Shown here one piece after another: positions 7,446 to 15,490 of a stretch of 64,000 nt of DNA. Made by a program: the position numbers and the translations under genes. Under the pieces are notes generated by a model. The model searched no databases and was not told the origin of the DNA. It worked only from the letters and a program-made list of their open reading frames with translations. Location of the stretch: positions 33,483-97,482 of the forward strand of contig LVAO01000003.1 in the NCBI GenBank assembly GCA_001604065.1, given 5' to 3'. This stretch comes from Clostridiales bacterium Firm_09. GTDB taxonomy: Bacteria; Bacillota; Clostridia; Christensenellales; DTU072. How positions within the stretch are numbered: the stretch's first letter is position 1; each line of letters begins with the position of its first letter.

Positions 7446-10400
7446 AGCCCTAACTCCTCCTCGCTCATCTGGGACAAGGCAATATCGCGGTACAGCTTGC
7501 AATTATGCACAAGGTAATCATGCTTGCCCTGCGCAACAATTTTACCCTCCTCAAGCACCAGAATATTGTCTGCGTCCATAATCGTGCCGATACGTTGCGC
7601 AACAATGATGGTTGCACTGTCTTTGGTAATCTTCTTGAGCGCCGCGCGCAGATTTTTGTCCGTACGAAAATCCAGAGCAGAGAAGCTGTCATCAAAAATA
7701 AGCACTTCTGGTTTGCGTATGATCGCACGGGCAATGGAAAGCCGCTGTTTTTGTCCGCCGCTGAAGTTTCCTCCGCCCTGCTCGACATGGGAGTCAAGAC
7801 CGTTCTCTTTTTCGCGCACAAACGCTGCGGATTGCGCGATTTCCAGTGCCTCCCACAGCTCTTCTTCGGTTGCGTCCTCTTTGCCGTAGCACAAGTTGCT
7901 GCGGATGGTACCGGAAAACAGCATGGAGCGTTGCGGCACAAAGCCGATTTTTGCCCGCAGTTCTTCCTGCGGAATTTCACGGATGTCAACACCGTCCAGA
8001 AGAATCTTTCCTTTTTCTATATCATAGAACCTGGGTATAAGATTGATGATGGAAGATTTTCCTGCTCCGGTGCCGCCGACAATTGCAGTCACTTCGCCCT
8101 TGCGCGCTGTGAAGCTGATATTGCTCAGGATGCACTTCTCTGCGTCGCAGCTATATTTGAAAGAAACATCCTGAAATTCAATGGTGCCATAAGAGGTGTA
8201 CTGCGTGTTGGGTTTTGCTGGGTCCAGTATTGTCAATCTGGTTTCCAGCACGGCATTGATACGCAAGGCGGATGCCGAAGCTCTCGGAAACATGACAAAG
8301 ACTGTCGCAAGCATGACCAACGCAATCATGATCTGTGTGATATATTGCGAAACGGCCATCATATCGCCTACGTTGATATTGGCCTTGGGATCTGCTATCT
8401 GTTTGCTCGCCACCCAATAAATGCCAATGGATGTACAGTACATGCAGACCGAAATCAGCGGAGCCAGAACGGCGCACCATTTATTGACGGTGATGGCAGT
8501 CTTTGTGACGCTGTCGTTGACTTCGCCAAAACGTTTTCTTTCTCTGTTCTGCTGGTTAAAGGCGCGTACGACGCGGATGCCTGTCAATCCTTCACGCATG
8601 ATAAGAGTCAGCTTGTCAACTTTCTGCTGAATTACAGTAAATAACGGGAAGACAATTTTAGATGCGGTATAAGATGCGATGATAAGAATCGGGAAGGGAT
8701 ACAATATGACAAGTGTCATCGGCACGCTCTTGTCTGCGGAAAGAATGAATCCTCCGACAATGGTGAAAGGCGCAATCAGCGCGGTTCTTAAAATAAGAAG
8801 GAATACCGTCTGAATCTGATTGATATCATTGGTCGAACGCGTGATAAGACTTGCGGTAGAAAATTTATCAAATTCATTCAAAGAAAAGGTTTCAACCTTT
8901 CTGAAGACCTTGCTGCGGATGATAGCGGAGAATTCGGAGGCAATCTTGGCAGAAAACGCCGCGGCGACAATCGCACAGAAACATGCGGCGATTGTCAGCA
9001 TCAGCATGGTGCCGCCGCGCATCAATATGTAATTGAAGTCCCGCGTCTGAATGGTTTTGCCGTCGGCAATCATCATATCCTTTGCGCTTTTCAGCTCCAG
9101 CGCTGCGCCCCGCTGCTTGGCGGTCCCGGTCGGCGAAAGCGTCAGATAATTGCCCAGTTTAATAAAGAAAATATCCAGTCCTGAGATTTTGCCCTCATAG
9201 AATTTGTTGATTTTTTTCTCAATCGTTTTTGCCGATTTGCCGGAAGAATTCAGAAGACTGGAAAGAAGCATCAATCCGTCTTCCTCATTATTGAGGATGG
9301 CGCCCTGGGTGCCGTCCAGTTGCTGATATCTGGAGACAACCACTTTAAGCTTCGTTTTGAGTTCCTCTATTTTATCGGCGCTGAATTTCTTGCTTGAAAG
9401 CAAATTGGAAATAAGTATGTCCGCGTTATAATTATGCGCATTCTCGAGCGCCTTATCATCCTGCACGCCCAGTTTGTTATTGACCCATTTGGATCCCGAA
9501 TACTTATAGGCAAAACCGAATACGTTATTGCACATGATGACCTCGTAATCCGGCATCGGATCAGGGCGCTTCGTCTCGGATTCTTTTACAGTATAAACCT
9601 CTTTGTCATTTTTGTCCGAATAGATATATATTACTTTGTTTCCTTCTATCGCATGTCCGTATTCGTCTGTAGCAAGTCTGTTGCCGTATTTATCAATGGG
9701 AATGGGCATCAGATTGCCGTTTTCGCTGTGTTTCATGCGGCTGATGCAGGCCGTGATGATTTTTCTGTTGGTCTCGTTATCCATTGCATCTTCATCCTCG
9801 TCCTCATCCGGATCGCGGTCAAGCAGACTGTTGATGGATATCTTGCCGGTTGCTACCTGAATCGACTGAGGAGTCAGATAATATTGCCAAATCTTTTTGT
9901 CGTCATATTCGAACATCTCTGCGGGGCGCTCTTCTTCCAGTACAATCAGGCTGTTGATGATGCTGATGATCTTCGCCCGGTCTTCTTCGGTATAATAGAT
10001 TATCTCGCCGTTCTCGCCGGGGTACCCTGTCCTGAAATCGGCATCCGGATGCTGATAAGGCTTCAGACCATCCAAAAACGGTGTCAGCACCTCGTTAAAC
10101 AGATCCTTGCTGTCTTTGATGGGAATATCCTGAAATTGAATATTGGTGTGAAGAGTGGGATCGGCTTCGTTGAGGGCATCCGTTAAATCATAAGTGGAAA
10201 ATCCGTCAACCATTTCGAAAACCGGAATGGTGTCCTCTTCATATCCCTTCATTGTACGTTCGCTGTCGACACCGCTGATGCTGGAAGGCTTTTCCATTGT
10301 CAGATGCTTATAAAGAGGTTCGTAATCCAAATAAATACCGTTATCGATAATCTCGGACATCTTCTGCGGCAAATACAATTCTGCAACTGCCTGACCGCCT

Positions 10401-10465
10401 ACCAGCACAATCACAAACAGGAGCAGGAGCGTCATCGGCTTAAGATTTCTGAATAATTTGAACAT
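7442..10465 (-). CDS. Heterodimeric ABC exporter, permease/ATPase subunit with ~430-residue extracellular insertion
   Basis: Half-transporter of 1007 residues, far longer than the usual 580-650. The first membrane helix (about 11-33) is followed by LPQKMSEIIDNGI, typical of this family, then by a soluble insertion of about 430 residues before the second helix (about 476-495). The insertion is hydrophilic, includes an acidic run (DPDEDEDEDAMDNE) and should lie outside the cell. The ATPase domain has Walker A GGTGAGKSS (about 797), a canonical signature FSGGQKQ (about 898), but Walker B ends in Asp-Asp (LIFDDSFS, about 920) and the switch histidine is Gln (AQRIG, about 955): a degenerate catalytic site. 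The start has AAGAGGAAG upstream and a good promoter 66 bases away. First gene of the exporter pair. Confidence 0.92.
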   Translation of the reverse strand: MFKLFRNLKPMTLLLLFVIVLVGGQAVAELYLPQKMSEIIDNGIYLDYEPLYKHLTMEKPSSISGVDSERTMKGYEEDTIPVFEMVDGFSTYDLTDALNEADPTLHTNIQFQDIPIKDSKDLFNEVLTPFLDGLKPYQHPDADFRTGYPGENGEIIYYTEEDRAKIISIINSLIVLEEERPAEMFEYDDKKIWQYYLTPQSIQVATGKISINSLLDRDPDEDEDEDAMDNETNRKIITACISRMKHSENGNLMPIPIDKYGNRLATDEYGHAIEGNKVIYIYSDKNDKEVYTVKESETKRPDPMPDYEVIMCNNVFGFAYKYSGSKWVNNKLGVQDDKALENAHNYNADILISNLLSSKKFSADKIEELKTKLKVVVSRYQQLDGTQGAILNNEEDGLMLLSSLLNSSGKSAKTIEKKINKFYEGKISGLDIFFIKLGNYLTLSPTGTAKQRGAALELKSAKDMMIADGKTIQTRDFNYILMRGGTMLMLTIAACFCAIVAAAFSAKIASEFSAIIRSKVFRKVETFSLNEFDKFSTASLITRSTNDINQIQTVFLLILRTALIAPFTIVGGFILSADKSVPMTLVILYPFPILIIASYTASKIVFPLFTVIQQKVDKLTLIMREGLTGIRVVRAFNQQNRERKRFGEVNDSVTKTAITVNKWCAVLAPLISVCMYCTSIGIYWVASKQIADPKANINVGDMMAVSQYITQIMIALVMLATVFVMFPRASASALRINAVLETRLTILDPAKPNTQYTSYGTIEFQDVSFKYSCDAEKCILSNISFTARKGEVTAIVGGTGAGKSSIINLIPRFYDIEKGKILLDGVDIREIPQEELRAKIGFVPQRSMLFSGTIRSNLCYGKEDATEEELWEALEIAQSAAFVREKENGLDSHVEQGGGNFSGGQKQRLSIARAIIRKPEVLIFDDSFSALDFRTDKNLRAALKKITKDSATIIVAQRIGTIMDADNILVLEEGKIVAQGKHDYLVHNCKLYRDIALSQMSEEELGL

Positions 10466-10530
10466 ACTTCCTCTTAAGGTGTTATGGTCAGGTGCATACG
10501 GACATATTAAAAAATAATGCACTAGGTAAA

Positions 10531-10559
10531 AGTATATCAAATATAATCCGAAACGTCAA
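10531..10559 (-). promoter_or_regulatory. Sigma-A promoter of the ABC exporter operon
   Basis: TTGACG - 17 bases - TATACT on the minus strand, giving a leader of about 60 bases. A large inverted repeat lies 45 bases upstream of the -35 box. Confidence 0.8.
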
Positions 10560-10603
10560 TATCAGAAATTTGTATTCATATACAATATGTCTGATGCAAT
10601 ATA

Positions 10604-10664
10604 GTAATTTCCCAAAGTAACGTCCACAATGGCCTTTGAAATGGTATTTACCTTGGGAAATTAC
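10604..10664. promoter_or_regulatory. Long inverted repeat upstream of the ABC exporter promoter
   Basis: Arms GTAATTTCCCAA (10604-10615) and TTGGGAAATTAC (10653-10664) are perfect complements, and an inner GTAA/TTAC pair extends the stem after one mismatch. The centre is about 27 bases. It lies between the gpmI terminator and the exporter promoter, so it may be an operator dyad for an unlinked regulator or a structured RNA remnant. It has no U-tract and is not an ordinary terminator. Confidence 0.6.
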
Positions 10665-10673
10665 GATGCAAAA

Positions 10674-10697
10674 AAGGCGTGCTTTTACGCACGCCTT
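10674..10697 (-). terminator. Rho-independent terminator of the glycolytic operon
   Basis: Stem AAGGCGTGC/GCACGCCTT (9 base pairs, 6-base loop) followed by T residues on the minus strand. It lies 25 bases after the gpmI stop. Confidence 0.85.
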
Positions 10698-10722
10698 GCT
10701 TAACAGATCGAACATGAATCCG

Positions 10723-12249
10723 TCAATCGATAATAAGATTTCTGCCGGTCATTTCTTTGGGCGGCTCTATTCCGATAAGATGCAGCAGGGTTGGCGCGAC
10801 ATCGGCAAGAATACCTCCCTCTCGTAGGCCAAAACGGCCTTCCTTTACAACAATCAAAGGAACAGGATTGGTGGAGTGCGCGGTAAACACGTTGCCGTTC
10901 TCGTCGCACATTTTGTCCGCGTTGCCGTGATCCGCGATGATAATTGCATTTCCACCTACCGATTGGATGGCACCGATCAGTTTTTCCATGCAGGTATCCA
11001 CTGCTGCAACCGCTTTGACGGCCGCTTCAAAGACACCCGTATGTCCAACCATATCACAGTTGGCATAATTAAGAATAACAACATCGTATTTTTGCGAAAG
11101 AATCAGCTCCACCGCCTTATCTGTCACTTCGTATGCGCTCATTTCCGGCTTCAGATCATAGGTCGCGACCTTGGGAGAGTCGATCAGGACTCTGTCCTCG
11201 CCGGGATTGGGCGTTTCGACACCTGAATTGAAAAAGAATGTCACATGCGCATACTTTTCTGTCTCTGCGATACGGAGCTGCTTCAGACCGTGCGCAGAAA
11301 GCACCTGACCCAGATTGTTATCAAGCGTCATGGGTTTAAAAGCGGTTTCAATTTCTGTAAATGTTGCGTCATAACGGGTAAATCCGACATAAAAGGGTTT
11401 CAAAAAACCTTGAACACGCGGGAATCCCGAAAAATCCTCCTTGACGAAAGCGCGGGTGATCTCCCTGGCGCGATCGGGACGGAAATTGAAAAAGATAATG
11501 CTGTCGCCCTTCTGGATGCGGCGTACCGGTTTGCCGTTCTTGACAATGATTGTGGGAAGAATAAACTCATCCGTCACCCCCCGGGCATAACTCTGCTCGG
11601 CAGCTTCTACGCCGCTTGCCGCGGTAATGCCCTCGCCATCAACAAGCGCTTTGTAAGCGGTTTCGACCCTTTCCCAACGGTTGTCGCGGTCCATTGCATA
11701 ATATCTGCCCATAACGGAAGCAATTTCTCCAAAACCCATCTTATCAATGTAATTCTGCAGATCTTTAAGAAATCCGGCGCCGCTTGTCGGCGGAACATCT
11801 CTGCCGTCCATAAAGCAATGAACATAAATATTATCCAGCCCTTTACGCTTGGCAAGGTCGATAAGCGCATAAAGATGTTCAATATGGCTGTGTACGCCGC
11901 CGTCGGAAAGCAGTCCGTAGGCATGCAGCGCACCGCCGTTTCTTTTTACATGCTCAATCGCCGCAAGAAAACTCTCATTCTCAAAAAAGTCCCCGTCTTC
12001 AATCGATTTTGTGATTCTTGTGAGTTCTTGATAAACCGTCCTGCCCGCGCCGATGTTGAGATGTCCCACCTCGCTGTTGCCCATCTGCCCGCGTGGAAGA
12101 CCGACATCCATGCCTGAAGCGCCCAGGGTGGAATGAGGATATTTGGCCATAAGGGACTTTAGAAAGGGTGTCCCGCTTGCCGCGATTGCATTGCATTTGT
12201 TCTCTTCCGCAATGCCGAAGCCGTCCATGATTATTAAAGCGTTTAACAT
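10723..12249 (-). CDS. gpmI: 2,3-bisphosphoglycerate-independent phosphoglycerate mutase
   Basis: Interconverts 3- and 2-phosphoglycerate in glycolysis, using two metal ions (usually manganese). The alkaline-phosphatase-like core is visible: D9 in IIMDGFG, the phosphorylated serine S59 in GNSEVGH, DGRDVPP for substrate contact, and DHGNAD near the C-terminus for metal binding. Length of 508 matches the family. Last gene of pgk - tpiA - gpmI. GGAG lies upstream of the ATG. Two stable hairpins lie between tpiA and gpmI, one with a U-tract, so its expression may be lowered relative to the upstream genes. Confidence 0.97.
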   Translation of the reverse strand: MLNALIIMDGFGIAEENKCNAIAASGTPFLKSLMAKYPHSTLGASGMDVGLPRGQMGNSEVGHLNIGAGRTVYQELTRITKSIEDGDFFENESFLAAIEHVKRNGGALHAYGLLSDGGVHSHIEHLYALIDLAKRKGLDNIYVHCFMDGRDVPPTSGAGFLKDLQNYIDKMGFGEIASVMGRYYAMDRDNRWERVETAYKALVDGEGITAASGVEAAEQSYARGVTDEFILPTIIVKNGKPVRRIQKGDSIIFFNFRPDRAREITRAFVKEDFSGFPRVQGFLKPFYVGFTRYDATFTEIETAFKPMTLDNNLGQVLSAHGLKQLRIAETEKYAHVTFFFNSGVETPNPGEDRVLIDSPKVATYDLKPEMSAYEVTDKAVELILSQKYDVVILNYANCDMVGHTGVFEAAVKAVAAVDTCMEKLIGAIQSVGGNAIIIADHGNADKMCDENGNVFTAHSTNPVPLIVVKEGRFGLREGGILADVAPTLLHLIGIEPPKEMTGRNLIID

Positions 12250-12276
12250 TGTATCTCCGTAATCCGTAAATCGAAC

Positions 12277-12304
12277 AGGCTTCCCGTATTTTTGCCGGAA
12301 GCCT
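12277..12304. other. Stem-loop in the tpiA-gpmI spacer
   Basis: AGGCTTCC and GGAAGCCT form an 8-base-pair stem with a 12-base loop. There is no T-run on either side, so it may be a processing or stability element in the gpmI leader. Confidence 0.45.
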
Positions 12305-12316
12305 CTGATGAAAAAG

Positions 12317-12349
12317 ATGCGCGAAAGAGATGATATCTCTCCCGCGCAT
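12317..12349 (-). terminator. Terminator or attenuator between tpiA and gpmI
   Basis: A long hairpin: ATGCGCG/CGCGCAT outer stem, two unpaired bases, and an AGAGAT/ATCTCT inner stem with a 3-base loop. On the minus strand it continues as CTTTTT. It begins 14 bases after the tpiA stop. As no obvious promoter follows, partial read-through into gpmI is likely. Confidence 0.7.
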
Positions 12350-12363
12350 TCAGACCGAACAAA

Positions 12364-13110
12364 TCAATAATTGACTACTTTCGCAAAATCTTCTGCTTTG
12401 AGAGAAGCTCCGCCAATCAGCCCGCCGTCAATTTCGGGCATAGCCATCAGTTCTGAAGCATTTTTGGCATTCATGCTGCCGCCATACTGAATGCGGAGCG
12501 CGCGCGCAGCAGTCTTGCCATAAAGCTTGCGTACCGCCTTGCGTATGATCGCAATGGTATCATTCGCATCTTTTGCTGTCGCGGTGCGTCCGGTGCCGAT
12601 TGCCCATACGGGTTCATATGCGATGACAATTTTTTTCAGTCCGGATTTGTCGATGCCCTGCAAAGCGCCGTTCACCTGTCTGACGACAACTTCCGCTGTC
12701 TTGCCGGCCTCCCTCTCTTCTAAAAGTTCGCCCACACAGACAATCGCTTTGAGTCCGGCGTTGATAGCCGCCTTGGTTCTTGCGTTGACAGAAGCGTCGG
12801 TTTCGCCAAAATATTGTCTCCTCTCGCTGTGGCCAATAATGACGTATTCTACCTTAAGCTCTTTGAGCATTTCTGCGCTTATTTCGCCGGTATATGCTCC
12901 CTTAGGCGCCCAATGGACATTCTGCGCACCCAGCTTGATATTGGTGCCCCTGATGGCACGGCGGGCGGTATCGAGGTCGGTGAAAGGAACACAAACCACC
13001 ACTTCACACTTGGCATCTTTTACAAGAGGCGCAAGCTCTTTGATAAGCTCTTTTGTTTCGGCATTGGTTTTGTTCATCTTCCAGTTTCCGGCTATGATAT
13101 CTCTTTTCAT
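12364..13110 (-). CDS. tpiA: Triosephosphate isomerase
   Basis: Interconverts dihydroxyacetone phosphate and glyceraldehyde 3-phosphate. All catalytic residues are present: N9 and K11 in GNWKMN, H94 in IIGHSERR, E166 in YEPVWAIGTGR, and the C-terminal phosphate-binding GGS and GGASL. The 248-residue length is typical. ATG is preferred over the adjacent upstream GTG because AAGGAG is seven bases before the ATG. It lies 67 bases after pgk; that spacer holds a GC-rich stem-loop. Confidence 0.97.
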   Translation of the reverse strand: MKRDIIAGNWKMNKTNAETKELIKELAPLVKDAKCEVVVCVPFTDLDTARRAIRGTNIKLGAQNVHWAPKGAYTGEISAEMLKELKVEYVIIGHSERRQYFGETDASVNARTKAAINAGLKAIVCVGELLEEREAGKTAEVVVRQVNGALQGIDKSGLKKIVIAYEPVWAIGTGRTATAKDANDTIAIIRKAVRKLYGKTAARALRIQYGGSMNAKNASELMAMPEIDGGLIGGASLKAEDFAKVVNY

Positions 13111-13141
13111 CACTTTTCTCCTTATATTAGTTTTTTATGCC

Positions 13142-13161
13142 GCGGGGCAGTGTCTGCCCGC
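13142..13161. other. GC-rich stem-loop in the pgk-tpiA spacer
   Basis: GCGG-GGCAG and CTGCC-CGC pair around a TGT loop with one slip. On the minus strand it is followed by A residues, not T, so it should not terminate. It may protect or mark a cleavage point in the glycolytic mRNA. Confidence 0.4.
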
Positions 13162-13177
13162 AGAATACCGTTTCTTT

Positions 13178-14368
13178 TTATTCTTTATCGTTCAGGCAGG
13201 CCACACCGGGAAGTTCGATGCCTTCGAGAAACTCAAGGGAAGCTCCGCCGCCGGTAGAAATATGTGTCATCTTGTCGGCATATCCAAGCTGTGTGACCGC
13301 AGCCGCGCTGTCGCCTCCGCCGATAATCGTGATGGCTCCGGATTCTGCAAGTGCCTTGGCGACTGCCTTGGTGCCTTGGGCAAATTTCTCCATTTCGAAA
13401 ACACCCATCGGACCATTCCAGATGACGGTGCCGGCATTCTTGACGGCTTCGGCATAAAGCCTGCAGGTTTCGGGACCGATATCAAGGCCCTGCCATCCAT
13501 CGGGAATTTCGCCGTGTACAATCTGTGTGTTGGCATTGGCATCAAACTTGTCGCTGCAGACATTGTCTGCCGGAAGAAGGAATTTCACACCCTTCGCCTT
13601 CGCTTTTTCTATCAGCTCTTTGGCAAGCCCGAACTTATCCGGTTCGCACAGAGAATTGCCGACCTTGCGTCCTTCTGCGGCAAAGAAGGTATACGCCATC
13701 GCTCCGCCGATAATCAGCGTGTCCACCTTTTCCAGCAGATTGTTGATGACGCCGATTTTGTCCGATACTTTTGCGCCGCCCAGAATAGCGACAAAGGGAC
13801 GCTTGGGGTTCTCCAGCGCGCCGCCCATGATATCCAGTTCGCGGCCGATAAGGAATCCGGCGACGGCGACCTTGGCAAAGCCGTATTGTACGATGCCCGC
13901 CGTAGAAGCATGCGCACGGTGCGCCGTACCGAAGGCGTCGTTGACATAAATTTCACAGAATTTAGACAGAGCTTCACAAAAACCTTTGTCATTCTTCTCT
14001 TCTTCGTTGTGGAAGCGGAGGTTTTCAAGAAGAACGATTTCGCCGTTTTTGCAGGCTGCGACTTTGGCCTGGGCATCCTGTCCGATTACGTCGGTAGCAA
14101 ATGTGACGGGTTTACCGAGCATTTCCGCAAGCTTGACGGCGACGGGGCGGAGAGAATATTTCATATTGAATTCGCCTTTGGGCCTGCCCATATGCGAGCA
14201 GAGGATGACCTTGGCGCCCTTATCGGACAAATACTTGATTGTGGGTATTGCGCCCTCGATTCTGTTGAGGTCGGTGATTACCCCATCCACGATGGGAACG
14301 TTGAAATCAACGCGAACAAGGCATTTTTTGCCGGCAACGTCGATGTCCTTAATAGTCTTTTTATTCAT
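13178..14368 (-). CDS. pgk: Phosphoglycerate kinase
   Basis: Transfers phosphate from 1,3-bisphosphoglycerate to ADP in glycolysis. The N-lobe shows RVDFNVP and SHMGRPKG, the substrate-binding signature and basic patch. The hinge region has [12 protein letters not shown], and the C-lobe nucleotide site has GGGDSAAAV and STGGGASLE. The 396-residue length is normal. The ATG chosen has GGAGG five to six bases upstream; a start four codons earlier lacks such spacing. First gene of the operon with tpiA and gpmI, transcribed from a promoter about 50 bases upstream. Confidence 0.97.
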   Translation of the reverse strand: MNKKTIKDIDVAGKKCLVRVDFNVPIVDGVITDLNRIEGAIPTIKYLSDKGAKVILCSHMGRPKGEFNMKYSLRPVAVKLAEMLGKPVTFATDVIGQDAQAKVAACKNGEIVLLENLRFHNEEEKNDKGFCEALSKFCEIYVNDAFGTAHRAHASTAGIVQYGFAKVAVAGFLIGRELDIMGGALENPKRPFVAILGGAKVSDKIGVINNLLEKVDTLIIGGAMAYTFFAAEGRKVGNSLCEPDKFGLAKELIEKAKAKGVKFLLPADNVCSDKFDANANTQIVHGEIPDGWQGLDIGPETCRLYAEAVKNAGTVIWNGPMGVFEMEKFAQGTKAVAKALAESGAITIIGGGDSAAAVTQLGYADKMTHISTGGGASLEFLEGIELPGVACLNDKE

Positions 14369-14419
14369 AGAAACCTCCAAAATTCAGTAATATCAGTAAT
14401 ATTTTCTAAGACAGAATGA

Positions 14420-14448
14420 ATTATACCACTTTGAATATACCTAATCAA
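14420..14448 (-). promoter_or_regulatory. Sigma-A promoter of pgk-tpiA-gpmI
   Basis: TTGATT - 17 bases - TATAAT on the minus strand, giving a leader of about 45 bases before the pgk ATG. Confidence 0.8.
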
Positions 14449-14560
14449 GAAATTGTACCTGAAAAAAAGAAGAATTTTACCCTTTTCTTTCTGATATTGC
14501 AGGAGCCTGTTTTGCATATTCATGCGCCATCTGTGCAATTCTCATTGTACAACAGCGCAA

Positions 14561-15490
14561 TCATGAATTGATGGGCAGCAGAGCCTCCAGCACTTCGTTT
14601 GCGGTTTTGGCGCAGAATACCATTTCCTTGATGATTTTGTTTCCCCGTATGCCTTTAATATAGAATACAACGTGCTTTTTGATGTTGTTTACCGCAATGC
14701 GCTCGGGATACACTTTGAGAAGTTCTTCAAGATGCTCGCGGACAAGCTCAGAAATATCGTAAGATACGCTTTGTCCCAGAACTTCTGAAAAAATGGTCGG
14801 CCTTCCGAATGCGCCCCGCGCAATCGCGACGCCGTCGACGCCTGTCGATAACATCTCCAGATAGCTTTTTCTGTCCGTCACGTCACCGTTGCCGACAACG
14901 GGCACCCGCAACGCGTCCTTGACATCTTTGATGATTGTCAAATCCGCTTTCCCGGAATAAAACATGTCCCGCGTCCTGCCATGAACCGTCACCATGGCGC
15001 CGCCTGCCTCCTGAATGGCAAGCGCTGCTTCTATCGCCAGGTTTTCCCCCTTCGTAAAACCCGCACGGATCTTTCCGGTGACCGCTCTTCCTTGTGCGGC
15101 ATCGACGGCCGCTTTGACAATTCTGTATATCTGCTCCGGCTCTCTGAGAAGGGCGCTGCCCTCCCCGTTCTTTACGACTTTTGGGACGGGACAACCAAAA
15201 TTGATATCGATGATGCCGAATTTTGCGAGCGCCTCATGCTGCACGGCACGCGCGATAAAACTTTCTTCGCGTCCGAAAAGCTGCACGGCCCGGATGGGCT
15301 CTTCTTCCGATGTATATAAAAGTTCTCTGCTGCCCTCTCCGCCGTAAACCAATCCCTTGGCCGAAACCATTTCTGTAAAACAGAGTCCCGCGCCATAACG
15401 ATAGCACAATTTGCGCATCCCCACGTCACTGTATCCCGCAACCGGAGGAAGAATCAGGCCGTTTTTAATATCAAGATTACCGATCCGCAT
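14561..15490 (-). CDS. dusB: tRNA-dihydrouridine synthase (DusB family)
   Basis: FMN enzyme that reduces uridines to dihydrouridine in tRNA D-loops. The 309 residues hold the TIM-barrel features of the family: PPVAGYSD near the N-terminus, the catalytic cysteine C100 in INFGCPVPKV, the flavin-contact segment TGKIRAG, VTVHGRTR, and VVGNGDV. It starts within the last 14 bases of mazG, so the two are coupled. It is the last gene of spoVT - yabM - mazG - dusB; in Bacillus subtilis the gene after yabN is yabO, so this is a local difference. No convincing terminator follows. Confidence 0.93.
   Translation of the reverse strand: MRIGNLDIKNGLILPPVAGYSDVGMRKLCYRYGAGLCFTEMVSAKGLVYGGEGSRELLYTSEEEPIRAVQLFGREESFIARAVQHEALAKFGIIDINFGCPVPKVVKNGEGSALLREPEQIYRIVKAAVDAAQGRAVTGKIRAGFTKGENLAIEAALAIQEAGGAMVTVHGRTRDMFYSGKADLTIIKDVKDALRVPVVGNGDVTDRKSYLEMLSTGVDGVAIARGAFGRPTIFSEVLGQSVSYDISELVREHLEELLKVYPERIAVNNIKKHVVFYIKGIRGNKIIKEMVFCAKTANEVLEALLPINS

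Noticed and set aside
7505..8644. Plus-strand reading frame of 379 codons opposite the exporter subunit
   Set aside because: Antisense to the membrane and ATPase coding sequence of a clear ABC gene; the translation has no recognisable motif.
13142..13161. Terminator between pgk and tpiA
   Set aside because: The stem is strong but is followed by A residues in the direction of transcription, so it is listed as a stem-loop instead.
12527..14419. Plus-strand reading frame of 630 codons opposite tpiA and pgk
   Set aside because: Antisense to two glycolytic genes with all catalytic residues. A long open frame arises from their codon bias; no promoter or ribosome site was found.
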